Of a DNA stretch of 50,078 bases, positions 1-8,241 are shown piece after piece. Location: assembly GCA_002279765.1 (NCBI GenBank), contig NCCR01000005.1:1-50078 (forward strand). The letters run 5' to 3'. Source of the DNA: Verrucomicrobia bacterium 12-59-8 (GTDB taxonomy: Bacteria; Verrucomicrobiota; Verrucomicrobiae; Verrucomicrobiales; Verrucomicrobiaceae). Made by a program: the position numbers and the translations under genes. The notes under the pieces were generated by a model. That model ran no database searches. It worked only from the letters and a program-made list of their open reading frames with translations, and was not told the DNA's origin. Numbering within the stretch: position 1 is the stretch's first letter; every line of letters begins with the position of its first letter.

Positions 1-17
1 GGCAGTTCACATCGCGG

Positions 18-515
18 CTACCACAATGGCGAGTGCCCCAACTGACGACGCAGGAGCCCGATCTGGCCGGCGTGCACCAATTCATGATTTGCACACCAAT
101 CCAGGGCCTCCAACTTGGTCTTCACAATGGGGTGCGGCTTGAGAGCCGGCGCCGCGAGAGCGTCTTCCGTCCAACTCCCGGATTCAGTCAGCACCTGCTG
201 ATGAACGCGATTGAACGTGTCTCGAATCATCTCGACGCTGAATGGAAGGTCACTCGTCGGAACCGATTCGCGGGCAAAGGCGCGTAGGAATTCGTCACTG
301 ATCAGCCGCCGATCGTCGTCAGTCCGGTCGCGAATTCGCTCGAGCGCCAAACGGTATTCTGCCATCGCGAGGTGGCCGACCTGCCAGGCGATATGACTGA
401 CCCCGGCAGCCGGTATTTTTGACCAGTCAGTCAGGGGCGTATTGTCGAGGAATCGAAGCGTGTAGTTGCGCGCGGTTTCGATGCGCTGACGCGCGATCTG
501 CAGTCGAATCATCAT
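18..515 (-). CDS. DinB/YfiT-like four-helix-bundle protein
   Basis: A 165-residue protein of usual DinB-family length. These are small four-helix bundles that bind a divalent metal through three histidines, and some act as thiol-dependent S-transferases. Visible candidates for the triad are His48 (in an HIAWQVGHLA stretch) and His144/His148 (in NHELVHAGQ), the family spacing. The start is ATG (the first of two consecutive Met codons), with a purine-rich GGAAAG just upstream on the minus strand. It is divergent from the ORF at 719 across about 200 bp that contain a perfect palindrome. The substrate cannot be read from the sequence. This gene lies left of the suspected chimeric junction near 963-990, so it may not belong to the same genome as the rest of the window. 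Confidence 0.75.
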   Translation of the reverse strand: MMIRLQIARQRIETARNYTLRFLDNTPLTDWSKIPAAGVSHIAWQVGHLAMAEYRLALERIRDRTDDDRRLISDEFLRAFARESVPTSDLPFSVEMIRDTFNRVHQQVLTESGSWTEDALAAPALKPHPIVKTKLEALDWCANHELVHAGQIGLLRRQLGHSPLW

Positions 516-566
516 CGGTACTTTCCGGATGGACGTCGAATCGGTCGTGAACTCAGAGGTCGCATG

Positions 567-580
567 GAACCTTAAGGTTC
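567..580. promoter_or_regulatory. Perfect 14-bp palindrome, candidate operator
   Basis: GAACCTTAAGGTTC is a perfect inverted repeat in the divergent intergenic region between the DinB-like gene and the FAD-binding ORF. Its form resembles dyads bound by dimeric repressors or MerR-type activators. No regulator gene is adjacent, so the role is inference only. Confidence 0.3.
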
Positions 581-718
581 ACGTGATCGCGACTTGCCGA
601 TTTTTGTCCGTGACGGCGTTGCAGTCTGCAGAGCAACATCTGAAGATACGAGTCTCCAGCGATCGACACCATCGTCGGCGACGCCACTTGGGAATCGTCC
701 GCCACCGAGGAACTGCTG

Positions 719-1639
719 ATGCGCGACTTTGAATACGAAGCTCCGACCACGCTTGCCGCGGCGATCGAGCTGTTGTCTCGTAACGACGGACGGTCGAAAC
801 CCCTTGCCGGTGGGACCGATTTGATCGATCACGTCCGCACTGGTCGGCTGTCGCCCGACGTGATCGTCGACATCAAGAAGATTCCCGATCTGAACATTCT
901 TGAGGCCAGCACCACGGGTCTCCGGCTAGGGGCAGCGGTGAACTGCACCACTATCGCATCGCACCCGGCCATCGGCGCGCACTATGACGACTGCCCTTTC
1001 GGCATTCCCGGCACTCTGTTGCGGGCCGTGCAGAAACATCAGCGCGTGGTCATTCTCAGCCTGATTGGTGACTACACGAACTGGCCACCGGTCAAAGGCA
1101 GGGAGCAGGGCCTGCTGGAACTCTCGAAACAACTGGCCGCCGAGCGCGGTATTGAGATGCGCTTTCTCAATTACAAGAGCCTAGGCTTCGAGCCGACGCT
1201 TGAAACCAAGCGCGCCGTGGCCGAAGTCGTGGCCGACGTGAAACCTGACACCGCCTTCATGCTCTGGCCGCGTGACCGTCATCCTGACCACGAGGCCGCC
1301 AGCGCCATCTGCCATGCGGCCTTGTATCAACCGGCTCGCCTGCTCGGTCGCGAGGAGGTGAAGTCGCCCTCGCACGTCTATTGGTATGACAACGGACCCG
1401 GTCATACCATCGGCTTCGAGCCGGACACTTATGTCGATGTTTCCTCCGAGTGGCCGGCAGCGGGCGAGTGGCTGGGCCGGCTGATGGCCTACGTGCGCAA
1501 GGAGGACTATGACCCTGCCAAACCAGATGCCGCCTTGGAGGCTAAGAGCGTGCTCTCCCGCTATCGCGGCCTAGCCTGTGGGGCCAGATACGCCGAGGCA
1601 TTCAAGAGTGTGCGTCCGGTGGTGAATGCCGAGTTTTGA
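719..1639 (+). CDS. Chimeric ORF: CoxM-type FAD-binding N-terminus joined to a PIG-L deacetylase
   Basis: The 306-residue ORF has two unrelated parts. Residues 1 to about 84 match the start of the medium, FAD-binding subunit of molybdenum hydroxylases (xanthine dehydrogenase/CoxM type), with the flavin motif PLAGGTDL at 29-36. That fold then stops; the rest of the usual roughly 280-residue subunit is absent. From about residue 84 the sequence is a nearly complete PIG-L (LmbE-like) zinc deacetylase: GAHYDDC at 86-92 is the metal-binding HxDD motif and RDRHPDHEAAS at 185-195 supplies a further His. PIG-L enzymes remove N-acetyl groups from sugars. Only a few N-terminal residues of PIG-L appear replaced. 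The join lies in a short Ala-Ile-Gly-Ala-His-Tyr stretch plausible for both families. This suggests recombination or a misassembly at microhomology rather than a working fusion. The start has GAGG about 8 nt upstream. Confidence 0.7.
   Translation: MRDFEYEAPTTLAAAIELLSRNDGRSKPLAGGTDLIDHVRTGRLSPDVIVDIKKIPDLNILEASTTGLRLGAAVNCTTIASHPAIGAHYDDCPFGIPGTLLRAVQKHQRVVILSLIGDYTNWPPVKGREQGLLELSKQLAAERGIEMRFLNYKSLGFEPTLETKRAVAEVVADVKPDTAFMLWPRDRHPDHEAASAICHAALYQPARLLGREEVKSPSHVYWYDNGPGHTIGFEPDTYVDVSSEWPAAGEWLGRLMAYVRKEDYDPAKPDAALEAKSVLSRYRGLACGARYAEAFKSVRPVVNAEF
963..990. other. Suspected chimeric junction
   Basis: Protein family identity switches here from FAD-binding CoxM to PIG-L without loss of reading frame. 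The flanking codons (Ala-Ile-Gly-Ala-His-Tyr) are compatible with both families, as expected at a join through short shared sequence. Sequence to the left (DinB-like and CoxM) shares no functional theme with sequence to the right. Confidence 0.5.
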
Positions 1640-1662
1640 AACCCATTCCACGAAACCATAAA

Positions 1663-1738
1663 TGGTGCCCCCGGTAGGATTCGAACCTACGACAAATTGA
1701 TTAAGAGTCAACTGCTCTACCAACTGAGCTACGGAGGC
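1663..1738 (-). tRNA. tRNA-Lys (anticodon CTT)
   Basis: A 76-nt cloverleaf on the minus strand with encoded CCA. The acceptor stem GCCTCCG pairs with CGGGGGC (one G-U). The D-arm contains TAGCTCAGTTGGTAGAGC, the anticodon loop is CTCTTAA giving CTT, and the T-arm carries GGTTCGAATCC. The D-arm and anticodon arm closely match bacterial tRNA-Lys. It sits 23 bp after the PIG-L ORF, on the opposite strand. Confidence 0.96.
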
Positions 1739-1919
1739 TTGTTTGAAACCAAACAGCGTTGGAAGGGAGGGAGTTTTAGTCGTGTCTGCGCTCTGCGCAA
1801 GTTTGTTTTGCCCTCAGGGGGCAACTTTTGGTGCCGGTGGACAGACGACATGCGCTGCAACATGGACCTTGGGCATGATTTTGGCTGTCTTCAGGGCTGT
1901 GACATGGTATCCGGCGCAC

Positions 1920-2690
1920 ATGCGTGTGCTGTTTTTCATCCTTGTTGCGTCGTTGCATGCCGCTTTGGCGGCTGATCTGCCTTTGGTAATCACTTTGGCA
2001 GGCCCGCCCGGACCCTACACGATCAAGCGCTGGAAGCATGACTGGCCGGGCTGTGAATTTGAAGGCGGCATTGCTCAAGGACGCGTCGCCATCGTCGAAA
2101 GCGCTGCGCTGCCATGGCTGCGCGTGAACTTTGCAGTTGGGAAGATCGGCCCCGAGCAGGGTGGTGCGGGCTGGCGCATGCCGTTTGGCAAGTGCGAGGC
2201 GGCGGAGCTGAGCTACATGCTGCGCTTCAGCAAGGATTTCGATTTCGTCAAAGGCGGCAAGCTGCCCGGACTGTGCGGCGGGCCGGACAACGTCAGCGGC
2301 GGCCGCCGTGCCACCGGTACGAACGGTTTCTCGGCGCGTCTGATGTGGCGCAAAGACGGGCGCGGTGAGGCTTACGTCTATCACAAGAACCAACAGGGCG
2401 ACTATGGAGACAGCTTCGCCTTTCCTCCTGACTTCCGTTTTCCCACAGAGACGCCGGTCAAAGTACGCATCGCCGTGACGATGAACGCCGTGGGCAAGCG
2501 CGATGGTGCCCTGCGTGTCTGGATCGATGATAAGCCGGTGGTGGAACGCACCGAGATGGAATGGCGAACGGTGGACGGCTTTGGCGTGGATGGGCTCTAC
2601 TTTGAAACCTTCCACGGCGGTGGTGATGCCTCATGGGCACCGACACGCGCCTGCTGGGCGGAGTTTGCGGAGATGAAGGTCGTCAGGTAG
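1920..2690 (+). CDS. Exported polysaccharide lyase family 14-like protein
   Basis: A 256-residue protein with a clear signal peptide (MRVLFFILVASLHAALAA, cleavage near residue 18). The reading frame is open further upstream to 1743, but that extension has no signal sequence, so the ATG at 1920 is preferred. The mature part carries KGGKLPGLCGG at 111-121 and a following FSARLMWRKDGRGEAYVYH strand. This pattern is typical of PL14-like beta-jelly-roll domains, which cleave uronate-containing polysaccharides such as alginate or glucuronan by beta-elimination. The periplasm or cell surface is the expected location. It is a single gene between the tRNA and a convergent FAD oxidoreductase. Family assignment rests on motif recognition; the exact substrate is unknown. 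Confidence 0.75.
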   Translation: MRVLFFILVASLHAALAADLPLVITLAGPPGPYTIKRWKHDWPGCEFEGGIAQGRVAIVESAALPWLRVNFAVGKIGPEQGGAGWRMPFGKCEAAELSYMLRFSKDFDFVKGGKLPGLCGGPDNVSGGRRATGTNGFSARLMWRKDGRGEAYVYHKNQQGDYGDSFAFPPDFRFPTETPVKVRIAVTMNAVGKRDGALRVWIDDKPVVERTEMEWRTVDGFGVDGLYFETFHGGGDASWAPTRACWAEFAEMKVVR

Positions 2691-2702
2691 CGGGGCTCAA
2701 AG

Positions 2703-4736
2703 TCACTTGACCTCAAGCAACTGCACGGCATCGGCTCCGACGATGCCGTCTGTGCCCTTGTTGCTGATCGTGATGACGGCGGTCTTGTCTGCCACGAAGG
2801 AGAAGGTGCCGAGGCTGACGAAGAGCTTATCAATGGAGGGGGCCGTGCGTTGATTCACCAGCACCGTCTCCGCGCCCTGCGCATGTTCAATGCTCACGGG
2901 CACATTGCTGGCACGGTTGGGCGCAGCGGCATACGACACACGCACTTCGTATTTTCCGGACGCTGGGATTTTCAGCCGGTAGATGACGCTCTTGGCTCCT
3001 TTATCGGCGTTGGCGTCATGGATGCTTGAGCCATCGACGGGATTGCCATACGCGCTGCCAGTCCAGTGTCCGGTTTGTTCCGCATTCTGCTCGCTCATGA
3101 CAATGCCAGGCAATTTGGCGGAGCGGATCATGTTTTTGAGCGCGGCGAGTTCGAGCACGGCTTTTTGTTCGAGCAGTTTTTTCCGCAAGGCTGGCACGTC
3201 GATGTCTTGCACTGGGGTCTTCGCCTTGATCGCCATCACAGCGGCAAGCCCGGATGCCTGGCCCAGCGCCATGTACACCGGCTCCATGCGCAGTGAGCAG
3301 CATGCAATGTGGCTGGCGGAAAGGCAGACAGGAACGAGCAAGTTTTCGCACTCGGCATGCTTGGGCGTCAGACTGCGATAGGGGATCTGATAGGGCAGCG
3401 CCGGAGTATCCTGAAAACTGCCCTCGTCACGCACGGTGCCGTCTTCGGCGAGAATGCGCTGCACGATGTGGCAGTCGATCAGGAACGAGCCCATGCCGAC
3501 GGCGTCGTCTTTGAAGATGTCGGTTTGCAGATCTTTCTGCACCATGACGTACTCGCCGATCATGCGGCGGCCTTCGCGAACATACAGAGCATAGGGCCAG
3601 TGGGCGTTGTCGGCGAACTCGTCTTTGCACAAGCCCCATGAGTTGGTCTGCTCACGCAGGCTTTGCGGCACACGTTCATCATGACCGAGGAACCATAGCA
3701 TGCCCTGGATGAAGTCGGTGTGGTCCTGCCAGATGCGTGCGCGTGTGGCGGCGTCGCCATCGGGATAGTCGAAGTTCGCGCCGGGATAGTCCGTGGAGAA
3801 CAGGCCCTGGGCATTGAGGTCGTACTTCCCATTGGCGACGTTGCCGAGGTGGAACAAACGGCCAAAGCGAATGCCTGGGAAGGCGTGGATCAGGCGCAGC
3901 AGCAATTCATAGCGTGCGGGGTCGTAAGCCGCCGGTTTTGGGAAGGGAACCAGGATGTCTGCGCGCTGCGTGACGCAGATGCGGAAGTTGTAGCTCTGTG
4001 TGAGCTTGTCCGCGCTGCCGGGGGCAAGCTTCGGATCAGGGAAGACGCCGTAAATGGGTTTGCCCTGCGCATCCACACCGGAAATGCTCTCCGGTGTGCC
4101 GTGAATGTAGCTCGGTCCCTTGCCGCCGATGCTTGGGCAGTCGCTCTCCATCACCTCGATGGTGCGGGGACGAATCGGCATCGGGTGATAGCCTGCGAGC
4201 GGCTCGCCATACTGTGTCGTGCTTTCACGTCCGACGATGTAACTGACCTTTGCTGCCGCCATGAGATCGCCTTCATAGGTGGCATCGATGAATGCCTGGC
4301 CATGGTAGGTCGAGCCGTCTCTCGTGGTCAGGCTGGTGATGCGTGTGCCCTCCTGGGTGATCGACTTGAGCGACTGCGCCGTGACCACCTTCACGCCTGC
4401 TTCCTGCAGCATCGTTTGAAATGTACTCAGGTTCACGCTCGGCTCCGCATACCACATGGGAGTCTCAGGTTTCGCGGCAGCGGCCCGGGCGAAAAACTCA
4501 CGCGGAAAGCCGCCGATGGTCTCCTCCTTGCCCACGTCAGAGCGGCACAGCCCGCCTGTGACCATGCCGCCAATCCATTGAGTGGGCTCAATGACCACCA
4601 CCGAGGCACCTTCACGCGCGGCGATGATGCTGGCACTCAATCCTGCGGGGGTGCCGCCGTAAACGACGAGATCAAAATCTGCGGCGGACAGCGAACTGGC
4701 GAGACTGCAAATCAGGAGGAGGCGTGGCAATGACAT
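2703..4736 (-). CDS. Exported FAD-dependent oxidoreductase with golvesin/xanthan-lyase-like C-terminal domain
   Basis: 677 residues from the ATG at 4736; a TTG 18 nt upstream is possible but less likely. A signal peptide ends near residue 19. It is followed by a Rossmann dinucleotide motif VVYGGTPAGLSAS (24-36) and the FAD-ribose acidic end VVVIEP. A conserved WIGGMVTGGL segment follows, as in the FAD-dependent oxidoreductase family often encoded near carbohydrate-degradation genes. The last roughly 130 residues (HWTGSAYG... to the end) form a beta-rich domain like the golvesin/xanthan-lyase carbohydrate-binding domain. Together they suggest oxidation of a bound sugar or sugar-like substrate in the periplasm. 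The gene is downstream of tatD and the DUF6807 gene on the same strand, 69 bp from the latter, so one transcript is plausible. The substrate is not readable. Confidence 0.8.
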   Translation of the reverse strand: MSLPRLLLICSLASSLSAADFDLVVYGGTPAGLSASIIAAREGASVVVIEPTQWIGGMVTGGLCRSDVGKEETIGGFPREFFARAAAAKPETPMWYAEPSVNLSTFQTMLQEAGVKVVTAQSLKSITQEGTRITSLTTRDGSTYHGQAFIDATYEGDLMAAAKVSYIVGRESTTQYGEPLAGYHPMPIRPRTIEVMESDCPSIGGKGPSYIHGTPESISGVDAQGKPIYGVFPDPKLAPGSADKLTQSYNFRICVTQRADILVPFPKPAAYDPARYELLLRLIHAFPGIRFGRLFHLGNVANGKYDLNAQGLFSTDYPGANFDYPDGDAATRARIWQDHTDFIQGMLWFLGHDERVPQSLREQTNSWGLCKDEFADNAHWPYALYVREGRRMIGEYVMVQKDLQTDIFKDDAVGMGSFLIDCHIVQRILAEDGTVRDEGSFQDTPALPYQIPYRSLTPKHAECENLLVPVCLSASHIACCSLRMEPVYMALGQASGLAAVMAIKAKTPVQDIDVPALRKKLLEQKAVLELAALKNMIRSAKLPGIVMSEQNAEQTGHWTGSAYGNPVDGSSIHDANADKGAKSVIYRLKIPASGKYEVRVSYAAAPNRASNVPVSIEHAQGAETVLVNQRTAPSIDKLFVSLGTFSFVADKTAVITISNKGTDGIVGADAVQLLEVK

Positions 4737-4805
4737 GCGGCGAAGAAAGGCCAAGCGATGGGCAATGCACCTGGTTTTTTGCCGTGCCCCCGCAGGTCTG
4801 CGTCG

Positions 4806-5780
4806 TTACTCCTTCGCGAAAGCCTCGTAGGCTGCAGCGACCTTGCCTTCCTTCTCATCACCCATGTGGAAGAGGAAGAGGTGCCGCAGGAAGGTGTATT
4901 CGCCCTTCTTGAGGTCGTAGGCACCATCAGGGACATCTTTGTCGAGCGACTTGGTGCCGAATGGATTTGCGGTGAAAAGGCCGTAGGTGCGGACGTGCCA
5001 TGGTGTGGGAAAGCGGAAGCTGGAGGGATGGTTCAGCATGGCGACGCCGACATGTTCGCCGCCGACGATGCCGTAGTAGTCGCACCATTTGGCGCGCTTG
5101 CCCCAGGCATCTGCATCGGTGAGGCCTTCGCTGTTGATGATGTGGCCGCTGCCTTTTTTATTCTTCTCGATATCTACCGCCATCTCAGTGGGAACGCGGA
5201 TGCTGAGACCGGCGTCTTTTTTATCCTCAAAATTGACGGGGCCTTCGGTGGCGGTGAGGATCTGCTTCATCTCAATGCTACGGGTGCCTTCGCTTGCGCG
5301 GAAGATCATTGTACGCTCTTCTTCGAGGTATTTTTTTCCGTCGTGGTCGAGGTAGTCAATGATGGAGACAAGGATGGCGGAATCAGGCTTGGCTTCGAGG
5401 GTCTTGAACTCGCGGTGTTTCTCGCTGCCAAGGTGGATGGCACGCTCGGCACTCTTGGGCGAATCTCCGAAGGTGGCCTGTTCGGCCCAGGACTCCACGC
5501 CGTTGATGCCCTCGTGGCCAAAGCAGATGCCGCGATGATGCGGGTGGTCATGCTGCTCGCCTTCGATGGTTTTCATCGGGAAGTTGCGCGTCATCTGCTT
5601 GCCCGTTGGGCCGAAGACCGGGGCGAGATAGGGTTTGTTCGCTTGATCCACAATGTATTCAGCGAAGACTTGCCCATCGGCCTTCACGATGGCTCCGCCT
5701 GTGGCAGTTTTTTCGACGGTGAATTGAGCGGCGCTGGCCAAGGAGGCGAGCATGAGGGAGGCGGCGAGGAGCAATTTCAT
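4806..5780 (-). CDS. Exported DUF6807 (PmoA-like) protein
   Basis: 324 residues starting at the ATG at 5780. The frame continues upstream through tatD, but a signal peptide (MKLLLAASLMLASLASAA) fixes this start. The His-rich block HDHPHHRGICFGHEGING at 77-94 is the signature of the family now called DUF6807. The family is often mislabelled methane oxygenase PmoA, but it has no relation to the membrane methane monooxygenase. The fold is beta-sandwich-like and the clustered histidines could bind metal. These proteins are common in sugar-utilisation loci of Verrucomicrobiota and Planctomycetota, but no reaction is established that I can cite. It lies 47 bp downstream of tatD and 69 bp upstream of the FAD oxidoreductase, all on the minus strand. 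Confidence 0.8.
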   Translation of the reverse strand: MKLLLAASLMLASLASAAQFTVEKTATGGAIVKADGQVFAEYIVDQANKPYLAPVFGPTGKQMTRNFPMKTIEGEQHDHPHHRGICFGHEGINGVESWAEQATFGDSPKSAERAIHLGSEKHREFKTLEAKPDSAILVSIIDYLDHDGKKYLEEERTMIFRASEGTRSIEMKQILTATEGPVNFEDKKDAGLSIRVPTEMAVDIEKNKKGSGHIINSEGLTDADAWGKRAKWCDYYGIVGGEHVGVAMLNHPSSFRFPTPWHVRTYGLFTANPFGTKSLDKDVPDGAYDLKKGEYTFLRHLFLFHMGDEKEGKVAAAYEAFAKE

Positions 5781-5827
5781 GGTGATGTCAGTGAACGTAA
5801 GTGAGGTTGGAATGTTTTCGGCGGAGA

Positions 5828-6661
5828 TCAATCCCAGCCACGGAAGAATTCGAGTGCGGTGTGGCTCGTGCCAGCGGCGACCTGTGCGACATCTTCGCCG
5901 CGCAGGGTGGCGATGGCGCGTGCGGTGTCCGCCACGTAGGCGGGCTCGCAGCGTTTGCCGCGATGTGGCACCGGAGCGAGGTAGGGCGCATCGGTTTCGA
6001 TCATGTAGCCACCCGCAGGCACCAAGCGTGCCGTTTCGGCAATGATGCCCGCGTTTTTGAAACTGACGATGCCTGTGAAGGAAATGAGGTGGCCGCGTTC
6101 GAGAAGCGGCTGTGCCTGCTCCAGAGTGCCGGTGAAGCAATGAAACACGCCACGGAGCCGATCACTGTACGGCAGGACGAGTGCGGTGAGATCGTCCCAG
6201 CTTTCGCGGTTGTGCAGGATCACGTTCAGCTTCAGTTCGGCCGCGAGTTCGAGCTGCGCGGTGAGCACCCTGGCCTGATGCGCCTTCCAATCCACTAAGG
6301 CGAAACCCTCCGGCGGCGCATGGAAGTAATCGAGGCCGATTTCGCCGACGGCGCAGACTTTGGGGTGCTGCGCCAGATCCCGCAGTTCGTTGATCCAATC
6401 GTCTCCGCTGACCGAATCCGCATCGCACGGATGAATGCCCACCGCCACACGCACATCCGGTTCGTGCTCAGCGATGGCGAGGAGTTTGCGGGCGTTTTCG
6501 AGGTCCGTGGCTGGTGCCACCATGCGTGTGACGCCGGCAGCGCGCGCACGCGCCAGCACGGCGGGCAGGTCGCCGTCGAATTGTTTGCTGCCAAGGTGGG
6601 TGTGCGTGTCGAAAAACATGCCCTGCGCCTTCGCATCTGCGGACCGGGTGTCAAGCGTCAC
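5828..6661 (-). CDS. tatD: TatD family metal-dependent hydrolase/DNase
   Basis: 277 residues, the usual TatD length. Metal ligands are visible in family order: HTH at 20-22, the EIGLD glutamate, His in VILHNRE, His in GVFHCFTG, and Asp in IETDAPYL. TatD proteins are TIM-barrel metal-dependent nucleases (3'-5' exonuclease or AP-endonuclease activities are reported) and many are cytosolic. The first codon is GTG at 6661. A strong ribosome-binding sequence, GAGGAAAGGA, sits 7 nt upstream and decides for this start over the ATG at 6619 (MFFDTHTHL), which is the more usual N-terminus of the family. The gene is divergent from 6702 and probably heads a short minus-strand unit with DUF6807 and the FAD oxidoreductase. 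Confidence 0.9.
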   Translation of the reverse strand: MTLDTRSADAKAQGMFFDTHTHLGSKQFDGDLPAVLARARAAGVTRMVAPATDLENARKLLAIAEHEPDVRVAVGIHPCDADSVSGDDWINELRDLAQHPKVCAVGEIGLDYFHAPPEGFALVDWKAHQARVLTAQLELAAELKLNVILHNRESWDDLTALVLPYSDRLRGVFHCFTGTLEQAQPLLERGHLISFTGIVSFKNAGIIAETARLVPAGGYMIETDAPYLAPVPHRGKRCEPAYVADTARAIATLRGEDVAQVAAGTSHTALEFFRGWD

Positions 6662-6701
6662 GAATTAGTCCTTTCCTCGTGCGCCTCATTCATGGTAAAC
6701 C

Positions 6702-8186
6702 ATGTTCATGTCTTTCCGCCGGTTGCTTCTGGTTTTACCTTGCCTGCCAGCGCTTTTAGGTGCTGCGCCGGAAGATTATTTTGGCATTCACGTGATTGAT
6801 GAAAGCACAGGGCGCGGGGTGCCGCTGGTCACGCTGAAAACGACCAATCACATCGCGATGACGACGGACAGCGCAGGCTGGATCGCCTTTGACGAGCCGG
6901 GGCTGATGAACCGCCAGGTGTATTTCGGTGTCGAGTGTCCGGGGTATGTGTTGCCAAAGGATGGGTTTGGTTTTGTGGGCGTGCGGCTGACGCCGGTGGC
7001 GGGAAAGTCCGTGGAGGTGAAGGTGCTGCGCACCAACATTGCAGAGCGGCTGTGTCGGCTGACAGGGCAGGGGATTTACCGCGACAGCACCTTGCTGGGG
7101 CATGAGCCACCCCTGCCGAGCCCCAACTTGTTTGCAGATGTCATGGGTCAGGACTCGGTGCAGGTCGTGCCTTGGAAAAGGCGCTACTTCTGGATTTTTG
7201 GCGACACGCTGCGCCCCAATTACCCACTGGGTAATTACCACTCCACGGCAGCGTGGAGCGATGCACCAGACAAGGGCGGTCTCGATCCCGAGCACGGCAT
7301 CCACTTTGAATACATCACGGATGAAAAAGGAGCGGTGGCGAAGATGCTGCCGGTCGATGAACCCGGTGCCGTGTGGCTCTTCGGCATGCACACGGTGATG
7401 GATGCCGCGAGCAAGGAGCATCTCATAGCGCATTACTCACGCTGGCGTGATCTGAGCCAACGGTTGGAGCATGGCCTGGCGGAGCTGGATGAATCGACGG
7501 GACGCTTTCGGCGAACCACGGTGCTGGGGGATGAATTCGAGTGGCAGCACCCACAGGGCAATGCTGTGCTGGTCAAAGGAGCGGACGGAGACTGGGTTTA
7601 CTTTTCCACGCCCTTCTGCCGCACACGGGTGAAGGCGAATTATGATTCGGTGCAGAACACTTCCGCCTATGAGTCGCTGGCGTGGTCGGCGGAGCATGGC
7701 GACTATGTTTGGCAGCGCACACTGCCTCCGACGACGCAGAAGGACGAGGAAAGGCTCATTGCCGAAGAGAAGATGCCCGAGGAAAAGGCGCGCATAAAGA
7801 CGGTGGACGCCCAAACTGGCCAACCGGTGCATCTGCATGCGGGCAGCGTGCATTGGAACAAACACCGCGAACGCTGGGTCATGATCGCGGTGCAGGAAGG
7901 TGGCGGAGAATCTTATCTCGGAGAGGTCTGGTATGCCGAGGCAAGGCAGATCGAAGGTCCCTGGAGCAAGGTGGTGAAAATCGCCACGCATCCGAAGTAC
8001 AGCTTTTACAACCCCAGCCATCATGCCTTTTTCGACCAGCAGGATGGACGCATCATCCATTTCCAAGGCACCTATGCTGAAACGTTCTCCGGCAACCCCG
8101 TCGCCACACCCCGGTATGACTACAATCAGGTCATGTACCGGCTCGATTTGGATGATGAACGGTTGAAGTCGGCGCGGGTGGAATGA
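6702..8186 (+). CDS. Exported beta-propeller-like protein (DUF4185/glycosidase-like)
   Basis: 494 residues with a signal peptide (MFMSFRRLLLVLPCLPALLGAA). Residues about 26-90 look like a carboxypeptidase-regulatory-type beta sandwich (IHVIDESTGRGVPLVTLKT). The rest contains repeated W/F-rich strands such as YFWIFGDTLRPNY, GNAVLVKGADGDWVYFSTP, GEVWYAEARQIEGPWSK and YNPSHHAFFDQQDGRIIHFQGTY. This arrangement resembles DUF4185 and five-bladed beta-propeller glycoside-hydrolase folds, where each blade begins with an exposed aromatic strand. An exported sugar-binding or sugar-cleaving role is inferred. No catalytic residues can be assigned with confidence. It is transcribed divergently from tatD. 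Confidence 0.65.
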   Translation: MFMSFRRLLLVLPCLPALLGAAPEDYFGIHVIDESTGRGVPLVTLKTTNHIAMTTDSAGWIAFDEPGLMNRQVYFGVECPGYVLPKDGFGFVGVRLTPVAGKSVEVKVLRTNIAERLCRLTGQGIYRDSTLLGHEPPLPSPNLFADVMGQDSVQVVPWKRRYFWIFGDTLRPNYPLGNYHSTAAWSDAPDKGGLDPEHGIHFEYITDEKGAVAKMLPVDEPGAVWLFGMHTVMDAASKEHLIAHYSRWRDLSQRLEHGLAELDESTGRFRRTTVLGDEFEWQHPQGNAVLVKGADGDWVYFSTPFCRTRVKANYDSVQNTSAYESLAWSAEHGDYVWQRTLPPTTQKDEERLIAEEKMPEEKARIKTVDAQTGQPVHLHAGSVHWNKHRERWVMIAVQEGGGESYLGEVWYAEARQIEGPWSKVVKIATHPKYSFYNPSHHAFFDQQDGRIIHFQGTYAETFSGNPVATPRYDYNQVMYRLDLDDERLKSARVE

Positions 8187-8241
8187 TATAATGTCGTGAA
8201 AATGACACATAACTACACCTTCACGCCGTGGCGTTCTCGGC

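Noticed and set aside
1663..1738. tRNA-Lys as an attachment site for an integrated element
   Set aside because: No integrase, no direct repeat of the tRNA 3' end and no mobile-element genes were seen nearby.
1743..1919. N-terminal extension of the PL14-like protein to 1743
   Set aside because: The added 59 residues have no signal or fold, while the ATG at 1920 gives an ideal signal peptide.
3720..4733. 337-codon open frame opposite the FAD oxidoreductase gene
   Set aside because: The minus-strand gene has clear FAD and signal motifs; the plus-strand frame has none.
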